This document shows, piece after piece, positions 10,971-22,665 of a stretch of DNA of 64,000 nt. The first letter of the stretch is position 1; the number at the start of each line of letters is the position of its first letter. The notes below the pieces were generated by a model. That model was not told the DNA's origin, searched no databases, and saw only the letters and a program-made list of their open reading frames with translations. The position numbers were made by a program, and so were the translations under genes. This DNA is from Aporrectodea caliginosa (lineage: Eukaryota; Annelida; Clitellata; Crassiclitellata; Lumbricidae): positions 62,001 through 126,000 of the forward strand of contig JACEVL010000050.1 in the NCBI GenBank assembly GCA_020284085.1, in the 5' to 3' direction.

Positions 10971-11240
10971 GGCTCTTGCTCAGTTGGCCTACGGCTCTTG
11001 CTCACTTGGCCTGCCGGCTCTTGCTCAGTTGGCCTACGGCTCTTGCTCACTTGGCCTGCCGGCTCTTGCTCACCCCTCTCGGGCCTTGCTCAGTTTTCCC
11101 GTCGGCTCTTGCTCAGTTTGCCCGCCGGCTCTTGCTCATCCCTCTCGGGCCTTGCTCAGTTTGCCCGCCGGCTCTTGCTCAGTTTGCCCGCCGGCTCTTG
11201 CTCACCCTCTCCCTTCCCCTCTCGGGCCTTGCTCAGTACC
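10971..11240. repeat. ~22-bp minisatellite, about 12 units
   Basis: Units share GGCTCTTGCTCA or GGGCCTTGCTCAG followed by a variable GTTTGCCCGCC-type segment. Open frames across it on the + strand are repeat artefacts. It lies in IgR-A intron 1. Confidence 0.9.
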
Positions 11241-12359
11241 TGGTCGGGACTTTACCCCCCGCATATTGTACTATATATAGAGGACGCTTCTGTGTAGAGG
11301 CTGGCTCTGACTTGGTGAACGACGATGCATTTGACTTTGCGACCGAGTGGAGAGAGATCGTCACTTTGTATGCCGTTGCTTGTCTGTGTGACAGTGGCTG
11401 AGTTGGCCGACGATTTGGCAGAATATACGGGTTCAAAACCTAGTGACTTTGACTTGTATTGGTTGATTGGAGCGCGTCGTCAGCGGCGATTGCCATAAGT
11501 CGTCTGCAATACTCCAGACGCCGGTCTTGCGCTCTTTCGAGCGACACGCGAGACTGTAGTCCTCCTGCGCAGAACACCGCCGTCTTCGCAACACGAAGAA
11601 GCGTGCGAATTGCCCGACCGGGTGAGAGGCGAGTTCCGCCACAGTATGCACACACGTCAGAACCAACCAACGAATTCAGATCCAGAATTTATAGTTGACA
11701 CTTAGGGTACCTGGGCCGCGTTGCATCAAGGATGAGTAGCAACGACAGGTGCGCAGGTTAGCTGTCAGAGGCACGCGGTTGCCTCACCATCTAGTACTCC
11801 CTCACAGTTATATAAGACCGGACGTCTATTGAGTCAGCAGGTCTGCGCATAGGGAAGGCATTCGATTAGTCACAAAACGGGCGCTTGGATGACGGCCGAT
11901 GATCGATGTCAATGCAAAAACTCATTTTTGCCATTAATTACAAGAACCCCGGAAATTTCTGTTTGATTACGAAATACAGGTATATATATATATATATAAT
12001 ATGAGACTCACCCTTAGTTGAGTCCTATTGGCTACGCCGCTACGAGGTACCGCTCTATGCACAAAACACAGTCCAAAAGTGCAAGGTCATGAGGAATGGA
12101 GAAGCACAGAATAATCCGCAATAGAAGTCCGACCCACACGAGAATTATGGAGTAAATTTCGCGCAAGATGAAGACCATACCCAATAACAGAATTAGACGA
12201 AACACGACCATATGATCGTTACGGAAGGGTTGCCTCAATGTGAATATCAACCATCTGCGATTGCTTGGAATTGCTCATTAAAGTTTATTAAACTACTTTA
12301 AATATGGAATTACGTGTCACTAGTCTTGTTAACGGTGTCATTCATTTGTTTATAAGCAG
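11241..12359. other. Rest of IgR-A intron 1
   Basis: Positions 11290–11700 are GC-richer and absent from the B and C introns, with overlapping ORFs on both strands and no firm motif. About 11730–11840 matches intron 1 of B (48520–48760) and C (57940–58200). About 12020–12240 likewise aligns with 48880–49100 and 58850–59050. A short (TA)n lies near 11983–11998. Confidence 0.5.
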
Positions 12360-12683
12360 CTGAGTATGCTCCTAGAAATCAAGTCGTTGTTGCTGGAAGA
12401 AATGTTACATTAAAGTGTTGGTCGGATAGCAACGGTACTTCGCAATGGAAGCATAGACAAGGAACAGGAGATTACGAAACATCTCTCACCTACAATCAAG
12501 ACACGTCCAGCAATTACGCTCGAATAATGCTAAACACAACAATAGAAGGACAATACGACTTACACATATCCAACGCAGATAGACCTGACGCTGGATCCTA
12601 TATTTGCATCAAAACGAAGAAATCGATGGCTTGCAGAGGATCATTTATAACAAGAAGATATGAAGCTCAGTTGGTAGTTCTTT
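12360..12683 (+). CDS. IgR-A exon 2, V-like Ig domain
   Basis: The exon runs from the acceptor TATAAGCAG to the donor T|GTAAGTG, 107 full codons, phase 1–1. It has the Ig hallmarks in order: B-strand cysteine in NVTLKC, core tryptophan in SQWKHR, and the DAGSYIC motif with the F-strand cysteine. NVT, NGT and NTT are possible N-glycosylation sites. It is clearly paralogous to exons at 49159 and 59137 and to the relics at 6940 and 43540. Confidence 0.85.
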
Positions 12684-12899
12684 GTAAGTGTTTAAACTTA
12701 AGATCAACTTTCTATTACATCAATGTATGGTTTTTCAGAGTTTAGCTTAGAGACAATGGCAGCCGCTTGCTTGGAAGTATAGCCAATAAAGGCAGAATTT
12801 TATATGATTATTCCATGGAATTTTCTGCTCATCTTATAGAATATTAACAATCAGCCTCTGTGAGAACTAAACCGCGTTCCAAAATCCAACCATTGTCCC

Positions 12900-13038
12900 T
12901 TTAAAGCTGCACTTCACCTCTTTTATATCACCATATGAGTATATCCCTTTTAATTTTGTGGCGCTTCTTCTCAATCATCCTTCTGGATCATTTACTTAAA
13001 TTCTCTCAATTCTATGCATTGACTTCCTATCCGTAATC
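12900..13038. other. IgR-A intron 2, conserved part
   Basis: This is non-coding and collinear with intron 2 of IgR-B (49700–49850) and IgR-C (59690–59840). No other feature is visible. Confidence 0.5.
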
Positions 13039-13040
13039 TT

Positions 13041-13760
13041 TCATTCATTCATTCAGGAGATTTATATAGCACTTCCTCAAGGGACCTACTCAGAGGTGCT
13101 CCCGACTCCAGCAGGGCAAAAAGCAGTTTTTAGGTTAGTATAGAACGTGTCAGAGAGCGTTCTGGGAAGCAGGCCCAATTCCAAGGGCCGCCCATTCCAG
13201 ACGGTCGGGCCCACCACTGAGAAAGCACAATTTTGCACGGACAATTTTGCATGGTAGCTGTCCGGGCAAACGGGACTATGAACACCTCTCCCAGAGGAGC
13301 GAAGGGAGCGACAACCCTAGGCGCCCGATACGGGACGACAGAGGACTCGAAGATAGGTTCGGGCAAGGCCAGCTGACATCGCCACACCAGAGAGGCGATC
13401 CTCTACACAATGCGCTGGCAGATAGAGAGCCAGTGTAGAGTTTCCAGCATGTAATTAGAGACATGACGGAATTTGGGTATTTGGCCCATAAGGCTCGCCG
13501 CAGAGTAGAGCACCCGGTTGAGGCAGGCCAGCCGAGCAGACGGTAGGCCGGAGTAAAAGCGAAGAACAGTAGTCAAGTCGAGCACAGAAAAGGAATGCAC
13601 TAAAGTGGTTGCAGCACTGGGAGTCTGTGAGCGTTCGACATTGCGAAGCTCGGGCAGTTGGTAAAAGCAATTGCGACTAAGACAATGGAGGTGAGGAACA
13701 AACGTAGGTTCTTGGTCCAGTAGGATGCCAAAGGTCGCGATATTCTTATTCTTATGCTCG
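13041..13760 (-). mobile_element. CR1/L2-like LINE 3' end in IgR-A intron 2
   Basis: The − strand carries the ORF2 C-terminus (HWLSICQRI, then the GPT/WN region) and ends in GTGCTATATAAAT plus (GAAT)n, seen on + as TCATTCATTCATTC. IgR-C intron 2 keeps the unoccupied site near 59840–59850, joining CGTAGTCTT to the ATGAATTC flank. Several frameshifts make it inactive. Confidence 0.8.
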
Positions 13761-14604
13761 TATCCTTGAATTCTGTATGTATAGTTTTGCTACAATTAGG
13801 CTGGTATGCCTGCAGCATAGAAAAACCAAATCTTTGTTTTCATCGTCTGAGTGTAGGAAGTAAAGTTGGTTCCGTTTGTGAGGATTTTGACAGTGCTGTA
13901 AAACATTATGCCATTTTAATAACAGTGCTTTGTGAAAGGCTTTTAAAAGTCTGTATGTACCTAGGTACTGTATGTGATAAAATGCGCTACACAAGGCCTC
14001 CGAGACCTTGTGTAGCGCATTCAAATCACATTTATTTAGAAAGTCGCTGTAAGTCAATTTCTATATTTTATCCTTACATTTCTCAGTGCATTTCCAAAAA
14101 TGTCATAAATTACCTCTCAATATTGCTCCATTTATGGCTTCTCAACTGATCGCACGACATGCCACGTAAAAAAAGCTAATTGTGTTGAACCCCCTGAAAC
14201 TGTAGACCTGTATAATAGAGTTAGTGGAAGATTGCACCTAAAGTTACTAAAGTTTTGTGTATGAGAATTGATCATTGAACTGGAACTGATATTCGTAAGC
14301 ACGGCAACTGTAAGTTTCCATGGGCAACGTAGAGTAGTGATATTGGCTCACTGTTGACTCGATACTGGAACATTTAGACAGCTACGTGATGTTTGCCAGA
14401 ACGGCATCGGTCAGCGAGGCCTATCTCAGTAGAAGGATTTGACAGTGTTGGCATAAAACTATAGATTCAGTCACATTCAAAAACTATTGGTGTAGAATGA
14501 ACCTTTGAAACAAACAGCTGTGCACAACCTTGATTGAAAAAATAGGAACTTCACCGAAAACATTGGCAGAAAATTCTTTTAACTTGAATGTTATGCTTGA
14601 TTAG
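13761..14604. other. Remainder of IgR-A intron 2
   Basis: Positions 14200–14600 are strongly collinear with 59890–60298 of IgR-C. A 19-nt inverted repeat (GCGCTACACAAGGCCT … CTTGTGTAGCGC) lies at about 13984–14020. No gene is seen. Confidence 0.5.
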
Positions 14605-14973
14605 CCTCCGATCCAAAGTGCACTCAGAACACAATCACTGGCACCACCACGTTGATGGAGAACGACTATGTTCAGATGCAATGCTTCGTTCGTTTTGTTG
14701 GTGACTTGGTTCCTGTGATGGAATGGAGGCGAGAGGGACAATTTGTCGATGGAGCCAAAACAAATATCACCAAATCACCTGCAGGAAATCAAATGACAGC
14801 CAGGTCTTCTCTTTTGCTGCAAGTAAATTTAATGGACAACGGAGTTAAGTTTTCGTGTGATACGCTCTTCACGACCTCCATGTACGACGATCCTTGTGAT
14901 GGATATTTAATAAAAGCGACAAATACTCCCGACTACAAATATACCTGGACGTCATCTCCAATTAACGTGTCAT
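14605..14973 (+). CDS. IgR-A exon 3, second Ig domain
   Basis: This exon has 122 full codons and is phase 1–1. Conserved features are the cysteine in VQMQC, the tryptophan in MEWRREG and the cysteine in DNGVKFSC, with an extra C-terminal segment (TNTPDYKYTW) shared by all three genes. The ATTAG acceptor and T|GTAAGT donor are preserved. Exons of exactly the same 369 nt occur at 50033 and 60299. Confidence 0.85.
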
Positions 14974-15394
14974 GTAAGTTTAATTCATAAACTGCACAAT
15001 ATTAATTTCAATTTTAAGCGATTTTAGCCCCTGGATGTCAGCGTTATCCTCCACTATTATAAGACTAAGTGATTTCGTTTCACAAGTAATAAGTTATCGA
15101 CACGAAGTATCTTAATAATAATAAATTAGTGAAATTGCGAAATGTATTGTTATCTAATGTCACTTAATAACCTTATCTATTTTAAACAAAATTCATTCCA
15201 CTCAAATAAAATAATAGAATATACATGTCAATAAATTGGTAAGTTTCAAATAATTGAAAAATATATGTAAATGCATTGGCAAGTTTAAAATAAAAGAAAT
15301 AACAGAAATTTATGTCAATATATATAAGTTTCATTCTATTATATGATGTTGTATTCTATTATGTAACTGAATTAAGTAACATAAAATGTTTCAG

Positions 15395-15664
15395 ATGGAC
15401 CACAAAACGTTACAATACAAGTTAACAATATATTGGACAACATGGCTATTATCATGTTAGGGGATCGTCTCAAATGCTCTGCTAACGGAAATCCAACTCC
15501 TAGATACGAATGGACGATTTTTGCTGAATTCTCTAACCTCACTGTGAGGAGTTCCGACTTTGTTTTAAATGCCAGTATGCTCTGCAATGGTCAGTTGACT
15601 GCTGAATGCAAAGCCATGAATGAATTTGGAGTAAACACAGTAACATTCACAAGAAACGCTACAG
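15395..15664 (+). CDS. IgR-A exon 4, I-set-like Ig domain
   Basis: The exon follows a TGTTTCAG acceptor, has 89 codons and is phase 1–1. It shows cysteine in GDRLKC, tryptophan in RYEWTI and the I-set-like F-strand AECKAMNEFG. Several NxT/NxS sequons are present. It is very close to the IgR-C exon at 61113 and more distant from IgR-B (51346). Confidence 0.85.
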
Positions 15665-15801
15665 GTAGGTCTAAAACAGTTAGCAATCATCATTTGAATC
15701 GCTGCCGCTCTCTTTATGAACTCTGATATATAGATGGAAGACAGAGCAGCCTCGGATAGCTCTCGAACTGCTGTAAATGTACGGGTATAAAGGCAATTGT
15801 C

Positions 15802-17177
15802 AATTGTGGGCATATCTGGATATGAATGAATTGATTCCGTCGCAGCAGTGGGGTTTCCGTCGGAATCACTCCACGGAGACTCTCCTGCTTCGACTTTTGT
15901 CAGACTTCTATAGCGCAATCGACCGTGGTCAGGTTACTCTTCTTGCTCTCTTTGACGTAAGCTCTGCCTTTGACTCTGTGGACCACTCCATTCTCTTACA
16001 GCGCCTCTCTACTTCCTTTGGCTTGGTGGACCAGCCTCTAGATTGGCTTACATCTTTCTTAACTGACCGCACAAACTGTGCAGTCCTTGGTTCGTCCAGG
16101 TCTCTTTGGGTCCCTGCTCCTTTTGGGGTGCCCCAGGGTTCTGTCCTGGGCCCACTGCTATACCTTCTTTATACTGCTGATGTCTGCCCCTTGCTGGCGT
16201 CTCAGAGGCTTCTGCACCAACTATTTGCTGATGATGTGCAAGCCTACATCCACACCCATTCGGCGGATGCGGTGGCTACTGTAAGCCAGATGTGTCTGAC
16301 TATGGATGTCCTCTCTTCTTGGATGGCCTCCAATCGGCTACTCTTAAATCCCTCTAAAACACAACTTATTTGGTTGGGTGGCCGTAGGCAACTTCAGGGT
16401 ATCGACTTTCCCCAACTTACCTTGCTCTTTCCTCACATAACCTTTTCCGTCACAGTTCGTGATCTGGGACTTACTCTTGACTCTGAGCTTACTCTGTCTC
16501 AACATGTGAACCTGGTTACACGAAGTTGTTATTATCAGCTTCGTCAGCTTCGAGTGGTCTCTCGCTCTCTCTCTCATGATGCGGTCGTGGTCCTTGTTCA
16601 CGCCTTTGTTACCAGTCGAATTGACAACAGTACTGTTGCTCTCTACTTGCTGGCCTTCCTCTTGGGGTTCTGGGGCGACTAGATCGAGTTCTACGCTCGG
16701 CTGCTCGTCTCATTGGACGACTTCCTAAGTTCTCTCCTGTCTCTGCATACATACGTGATGTGCTGCACTGGCTGCCTATCTCTCAGCGGATCTCATACCG
16801 CACTGCTGCTGTAGTTTCTCGCTGCGTTCTTGGCTGTGCTCCATCTTACTTGCGTGATCTTTGCCGCCCAGTGTCTGACGTTGCAGCGCGTCGGGCACTT
16901 CGTTCTACAACGACGAGGGTGAGCTCCTAGTTCCACAGGCACGCTTGGTTATTAAGCAGCGCCGTGCTTTTTCGGTTGTGGGACCTTCCACCTGGAATGA
17001 TCTCCCGCATAAGCTCCGCTCTTTACTTGTGAGCCAACCGGCAGGGGTTCTACAAGTCCCTCAAGTCTTTTTCTTTAGTCGTGGCTGGGCCGAGGAGCGC
17101 TTCTGAGTAGCTTCTTGAAGAGGCGCTATATAAATGCTCTGAATGAATGAATGAATGAATGAATGAATGAATGAATG
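15802..17177 (+). mobile_element. 5'-truncated CR1/L2-like LINE in IgR-A intron 4
   Basis: This is a 1.4 kb insertion flanked by the duplicated word AATTGTC (15795–15801 and 17178–17184). The homologous IgR-C intron joins the flanks without it. It ends in GAGGCGCTATATAAATGC and (GAAT)n. It contains most of a reverse transcriptase but no endonuclease. Confidence 0.85.
15819..16682 (+). pseudogene. LINE reverse transcriptase, partial
   Basis: This open stretch begins near SQQWGFRRNHSTETLL and covers RT blocks FDVSSAFDSVDH, GVPQGSVLGPLL, the catalytic FADD (about 16222–16235) and PSKTQLIWLG. After LVHAFVTSRID it goes out of frame near 16640. Remnants of the C-terminus continue in other frames to about 17100 (HWLPISQRISYR, GPSTWNDLPHKLR). 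It lacks the N-terminal endonuclease found in the element at 31.1 kb. It is a decayed copy and not a host gene. Confidence 0.85.
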
Positions 17178-17692
17178 AATTGTCGTTGATATTACGATGT
17201 GGCACGGTGTGTGGACATTCACAAATGCGACATAAATTAAGATTTATTATGTATTCCTGTTTTCCTATACTGCTTAGTGTTTACCTCTTTTGCAAGAATC
17301 AATATCGTTATGAATATATATATAGGTACGGGTGAAACGTTAACTAAGTATATGCCAAGTTTCTCTTAAAGATTTGATGGCTCAACAATCTACAGTCCAG
17401 CACGCTAACCATTACACTATCCAGCTCCCCATAATGAAACTAAACAAAATAAATGGAGCCAATATTAATGACGTAATGCCAGCGTAATAACACCGCAATA
17501 ACAGCGTAATGACAACATATTGACAGCGTAACATAATATAACGCTGATTAGGCAGGCAGTTTAATGGAAACTGGATGTTGACCTCATTACATTCCATCAT
17601 TTTATCAAATCTATAGGTGCAATGCGTAATTGCATATACATACATCATTGAAAAACTTTCACTGGAATCTGTCTATCTTCTACGTTTTGTAG

Positions 17693-17875
17693 GACCTATA
17701 ATTGATGCGCCTTCAGAAGGCATCGCTGACAACAGCACAATGTCATGTGTAACAATTGTAAAATTTGTAACGTGCACATGTACGGCGTGGACAATAGTCA
17801 TCGTCATTATGGGAATTACAAATGTCACCGCGGTTACAGCTTGCATAGTCTTGATAGTCAAACAACGCATGAGAG
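17693..17875 (+). CDS. IgR-A exon 5, transmembrane
   Basis: The exon follows TTTTGTAG, has 60 codons and is phase 1–1. An extracellular stem with closely spaced cysteines (VTCTCTAW) leads into a hydrophobic helix starting WTIVIVIMGI and ending VLIV, then the stop-transfer KQRMR. The stem cysteines could pair receptors. The homologous exon in B starts further in, and in C it is split by a SINE. Confidence 0.85.
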
Positions 17876-18317
17876 GTATGAAAACTCATCTATGAGCGGC
17901 AGACAATTTTTTTCTTTAGTTTATGATTTAATGTGCAGTAGTTTCATCGCGGCTAAACGTTAATTTCTTATATTTGAAATTAAAAAGTTCATGTAAATCA
18001 GTTTAGCCTTTGATAAAACGAAGCACGGTGTTGCAATAGCGTCACTTTAAAAGCTAGCAATCTTATCAGGGTCATTCTTTGTGTATATGAAATTAAATGT
18101 CACTAAGTACTAGAATTTCATCATTGAGTTAAAGAGCACAGAAAACAAAAAGGCATCAGAGACGGACCCACGCACACACGAGGAACCAAATCAACAGATT
18201 TACCACCACAATATATTCACATAAGTGTCCACAAATTAAGGCTTGACAATAGGGTTTGCTATACAATCATTCAACACAACTTCTTCGTTTGTGTTTTGTT
18301 TGACATAATTTAAACAG

Positions 18318-18523
18318 AGGGAATGACTTTGGCAACCACTGATACAACAGCAACTCCAGCCACAACTTCAACTACAGAATATGCGGAATTGCGTGACTAT
18401 ACAACGCCACGACATATGCCTAGTTATGCAAACATCGTTTTGCAAGAGGAGACTGCTTACACCGCCCTCAGTGTGCCACGCCGTCAACATCAACAGCCTA
18501 TTATCTACAAGAATCTACAGTAA
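18318..18523 (+). CDS. IgR-A exon 6, cytoplasmic tyrosine tail
   Basis: The exon follows TTTAAACAG and has 67 codons to TAA at 18521. A Thr-rich linker is followed by tyrosine motifs TEYAEL, PSYANI, TAYTAL and a final IIYKNL. The last fits the ITIM consensus (I/V/L/S)xYxx(L/V/I) and is also a YxN Grb2-type site. TAYTAL resembles an ITSM. The tail therefore probably recruits SH2 phosphatases or adaptors once phosphorylated; this is inference from motifs. Confidence 0.8.
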
Positions 18524-18624
18524 ATATTGTGTAGACCATTTATACAGCGAGTCAATATCCAATGAGTTCTGAATTCCAAGTATAAAAGAACTGTATAGAT
18601 CAGTTGTTAATAGGGCGAATGAGC

Positions 18625-19519
18625 TATACCCCGCAGTCGATCGAGTCGAGTGTATACGATCGACTTGGCCGGGCCGACGATCGACTCGATCGACTTCGTC
18701 GACTCGCCAACCTTTCGACGACTCGATCGACTTGACTCGGACGACGATCGACTCGATCGACTTCGTCGACTTGGACTGTACAGTAGTCTCTTGGCCAAAT
18801 TGCTGACGACTGTTGCATTCTTAATCCATTATCTAAATTACTCATGTATTTCAATTGCACGCTCTTCCTCAAACTGTCAATTGTTATAACAGTTTTATTA
18901 ACAGCTGTAATTGCAGTTATAACTTCTATAGCTCTGGTTTCTAATGTACAAAGCATAAGCTGTAATTGAACTGGTAAGTAACAGTTCAGGTATTATAATG
19001 ACATCGTGACTGCCTGTGATTGACTTGCAAGGATTATAAGCCTCGCTAAATCTGTCTACTTGATCAGCTAGGCAGCTAGGCTACAATATGGCATCTCCTA
19101 CGGTAACTAAATTAGTACCAGCTCAACAAATAAGACGGCAGTTACTGTAGAGGACGTGTAATATCTATCTATTATAGTTAAACTGTGAAAGAAAGTATCT
19201 CTATAACTTCCACTAATAAGAAAGCGCCAAGAGTTTCATTATTTGCATTGAACTTCATATTAGGTTCATACGGTAGTTGTGTGTCTACACAGAATTACGT
19301 CATTATATCATAAGGTCTGTCATTTTCTGAAGAAATAGTAAGTAAAATATTTCAGAGTCGAGTCGAGTCGAGGAAACAACGATCGACTCTTAGACTACTT
19401 GGCCAGGTTTACGATCGACTCGATCGGCGAGTCGATCGAGTCGACGATTTTTCGATCGACTCGACTTGTCCGAATTTATGATCGACTCGATCGATCGACT
19501 CGATCGGCTGCGGGGTATA
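18625..19519. mobile_element. hAT-like non-autonomous element with GATCGA-rich ends
   Basis: Inverted ends TATACCCCGCAGTCGATCGA and its near complement are flanked by the perfect octamer GAATGAGC (18617–18624 and 19520–19527). About 150 bp inside each end is built of GATCGACTCGATCGACTTCG-type subterminal repeats. The interior is AT-rich without a transposase. It lies 100 bp past the IgR-A stop and is absent after IgR-B. Confidence 0.9.
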
Positions 19520-19527
19520 GAATGAGC

Positions 19528-20302
19528 GATATGTGTGTTATGTAATTATTGTCATCGTCGTCGTCATCGTCATCATAAGTTCTTGACGTCAACTATATGA
19601 CGGAGATGGGAGCGAGTAATAGGCTTCCTTGTTTTCGATCGTTTGTCAAGTCGAATGTCTTTGTCATGTTGTTGTCAATGTCTAACAAACGGGGTGGGTG
19701 ATATATTCCAGTGGTTACGGTGTTGAATATTCAAAGGAGAGGTCGGGGTCCAAATCCCTGCCAGGGTAAAAATTTGTTACTCAGTTACACGTGTAATGAG
19801 TATACACTGACTGTACACTTTCGGTTTTAGTGCAAGTGTGTTTTGGTTTCGTTTACATTGTTAAGTTAATCAAGGACTGCAGTCGCGGTCTGGTCGGCTT
19901 TGTTTCTATCTCTTTCAAAAATATCTGCAGGTTTAATCAGATGTCAAATAATTATGGATGATAATTATGTGCTAAACGATATTTAAAAACTTTTATATCA
20001 GCTAAATGCACGTAATAAATGCTGCTTAATTATATAGAGATAGTAATTATGCCTATTGTGTGGAAATAACTGGGTAAGTACGGTAAATGTTATTTCTCGA
20101 CTTCCTTTTATTCAAACTGTTTCCGAGAATAATGTTAAATTGACAACGTGTCAATCGACTTATAAAGTACACAATACAGTGGAGTAGAGTACAATACATT
20201 CTGACAATGCAGTTCTTTTTACTCGTTTATCAATTCTTTATCGAATGCAGTCAAGCTGTGTGATCTTCATGTATAATGTGAATTGTAGGTACAAACTGTT
20301 GA
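19528..20302. other. IgR-A 3' flank
   Basis: This is non-coding and collinear with the IgR-B 3' flank (53535–54200). It contains a shared CRE-type octamer at 19584. No gene is seen. Confidence 0.5.
19584..19591. promoter_or_regulatory. CRE-like octamer TGACGTCA, conserved
   Basis: This perfect palindromic CREB/ATF consensus is conserved at 53580 downstream of IgR-B in matching context. Function is untested; the site may be inherited by duplication. Confidence 0.4.
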
Positions 20303-20310
20303 ACTGTGTA

Positions 20311-20902
20311 CAGTGATGGGCAATAACTAATTTTTGTTAGTTAAACTATAACTATTTTTCAACTAAAATAAAAAGTGTAACTAATAGTTGGCAACTGATT
20401 TTGTAAATAAGTTAACTAAACTAAAACATTTAGTTAAACTTTTTCCAACTTTGTAACAAACTTTTTCACAAACATTGTCACAATTACAAAGGTTAAGTGA
20501 ACTGTTATAATGCACAGCGTCAATGACAATTTCACTTTCAAGCTATGTAATGTGTACTAGACTAACAGTCCTAGTGCTGCACTAGTCTAGTACACGATTA
20601 CAATTCTACCAAAAATCATGAAGTTGCTAATGCAAACGATGATGCATCGTGCAATGCAATACAGTTCACTTGACTTGAGTAATAAAACCAGTTCTCGTGA
20701 CAATCATTGCGGAAGAAAGTTACTGAGTTTTCTAGATGATAGCTAAAAAATTTACTTAAGCGTTTTAGGTAATAATTAAAAATATTAATTAAACTTTGGT
20801 TTTAACTAAACTATTTATATTTAGTTAAACTTTTGCCTTTACTAAATTTCTTTAGTCAAACTAAAAGTTTGCAACTTTTAAGTTAACTTTTGCCCATCAC
20901 TG
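20311..20902. mobile_element. hAT MITE with perfect 8-bp duplication
   Basis: The element starts CAGTGATGGGCAA and ends TTGCCCATCACTG, and is flanked by ACTGTGTA on both sides (20303–20310, 20903–20910). The interior is full of TAGTTAAAC words. It is 592 bp with no ORF. Confidence 0.95.
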
Positions 20903-20910
20903 ACTGTGTA

Positions 20911-21460
20911 TAACGGCAAAATTAAGCGAAACCTACTGGTAAGATTAGGTAACGTAGAACCTTAGAATAGCCTTAGAGATTTTGAATCGCAAAATTGGAA
21001 CAAGTGTCATTATTTTATAGGAACTGACTTGCGCAGGCAGTAACATCGCATGAAGATTTTTGTGCATGTTTTCTTAAATATTTCATTTAGAGTATTATTT
21101 CTTAAGTGACTCGACTGAAGTTATAAATGCCTGAAAACGTGAAAAAGAGACTTTGAATTCTGCGACTTCATTTTAGTTCAAAACAAAGAATTTTATTATG
21201 CTACAAATACGCAGTGAGCATCGTGAGCCTTTTGTTTACTTCTGCATGCATAATTAACAATAATTGTTGGTCTAGAGAAAATATAGCTAAAATAATAGAA
21301 CAAAGGCGTCGGTTGGGCTGTCAGAGAGGAGAGTAATTGCTTAGCGGTTTCAGAAGGCAGTCATTGGACAGCTGTAGTGAATGATCTCACCCGTTGAATT
21401 CATTAAAAAGGGTCATGGCCAGACGGTCGCTATGTAAAATCGTGTACATTTGGAATAAGT
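20911..21460. other. No recognisable gene
   Basis: This AT-rich sequence leads into the copy 2 duplication. No motif or element boundary is seen. Confidence 0.4.
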
Positions 21461-21530
21461 TCGTTCTCATGATTTGGCTTTCTTTAGATGCTTCAAAAAT
21501 GTCGAGATTTTCTTACTACTACAACTGTAG

Positions 21531-21655
21531 CCTACATGTCAGTGACAGATACAGGATCTACAGCAACCTGCTGGCCAATTCAAACTATTCTAGCTCTCTT
21601 TCTCCTTACTATTTGCATCTGCTCAAGGATAGGCGGATGCAAATGCGAAGAATGA
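21531..21655 (+). CDS. Orphan transmembrane-plus-tail exon, copy 2
   Basis: After an acceptor-like ACTACAACTGTAG the + strand reads 40 codons to TGA in the phase 1 entry frame used by the IgR genes. It encodes a serine/threonine-rich stem (YMSVTDTGSTATCW), a hydrophobic helix (TILALFLLTICIC) and a tiny tail, SRIGGCKCEE, whose cysteines could be palmitoylated. The exon is repeated at 28390. It has no tyrosine motif. It could be a last exon of a lost Ig gene or an alternative 3' exon for IgR-A. Confidence 0.5.
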
Positions 21656-22665
21656 GAACATGAACAGGACGACCAACTGGAATAAGGAAAACGAGCATTA
21701 GCAGTAGAATTAGAAGAACATAACAAGTAAACGTAAATGTATGTATACGCTTGTACATAGCGACCGTATAGGCCAACCTTCGACTCAGTTCATGTTTCAG
21801 TAAATTACTCGGGTACGATACTTCATCACTGCTACGGTGTGAAAGGACGCCAGGCCATTTAACCCACCCAATTGGAACCATGCATTTGTAGGGACTGTAG
21901 ACTGCACAGAAACAGCAGTGGACTAAGCTGGGAACTCCCGTTGGGGCCAAATGGACCCTTGGCCATTATTGTGCAGTAAATTGCGATAAATTTATTTCGC
22001 GGTAGTTATTACTTATTTTACGTAGGTATGACGCGGTGCACCTGAAAAGAATTTGGGCTGGAAAAGGTAATGGTCGACGAATAGTCTCTTAAAGTAGTGC
22101 GAGATGGAGCCATGATGTGAAGAGTTGGTGCATCTGGTCGCTATTATATCTCTTAGTCGTGGGAAACAGGAGCAAAAATCTGAACGTATCTGTTTGCCAG
22201 GGTGTGGATTTTAAATCCCAGCACGCCGATCATTGCGTGTATAGATTCATTTAATATCTAGACCAGGTGATATATATATGCCGCAACTAAGTACAGTAAA
22301 ACGGGACTACAACTGCACTGAGGTCATCAATAAAGAATCATTTTTGGCTTCAATATTGTTGGCCAGATTTGACTGATAGTCGATATAGGGTTCGGGGATA
22401 AAGTTACGGTCATCCTTTGCTGGCAGAGTAAAGTCAGGCGGCCTCTGACGCAGCTCAAAGAAAAAATACGACAAAGTATTCAATGCTTGGTAAATGTAAT
22501 TTGCAAAACATTTCGCACACTTTCAACAAATGTCCGATTTAGACAACAACTGTCTAATTAAACAGATGATGTCGACGGAATACTCAATTACCCGATGTTG
22601 ATAGAATGGAGAAGTAGTTCCTATTCAACGTGTTATCTTCGGAATGGGCTGCAGACTGCAAACTA

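Larger units (their letters stand above)
9590..18523 (+). other. IgR-A: three-Ig transmembrane receptor gene (span)
   Basis: The gene has six coding exons (9590–9641, 12360–12683, 14605–14973, 15395–15664, 17693–17875, 18318–18523). They total 1404 nt including the stop, predicting a 467-residue type I membrane protein: signal peptide, V-like Ig, Ig, I-set-like Ig, one transmembrane helix and a tyrosine-rich tail. Every intron is phase 1 with GT–AG ends, and the frame stays open across every junction. This layout matches inhibitory or paired immune-type Ig receptors, in which ligand binding outside leads to tyrosine phosphorylation and SH2-protein recruitment inside. Specific orthology cannot be judged. 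Introns hold a hAT MITE, a SINE, a minisatellite and two LINE insertions. Intact frames suggest a functional gene. Confidence 0.8.

Noticed and set aside
10958..11401. ORFs of about 150 residues in three frames
   Set aside because: All are open because of the 22-bp minisatellite.
11433..11700. Overlapping ORFs with a CAYCGG motif and an RRSVRI-type segment reminiscent of LTR-element proteins
   Set aside because: No LTRs, protease or RT are visible, and both strands are open because the DNA is GC-rich. Not enough to call an element.
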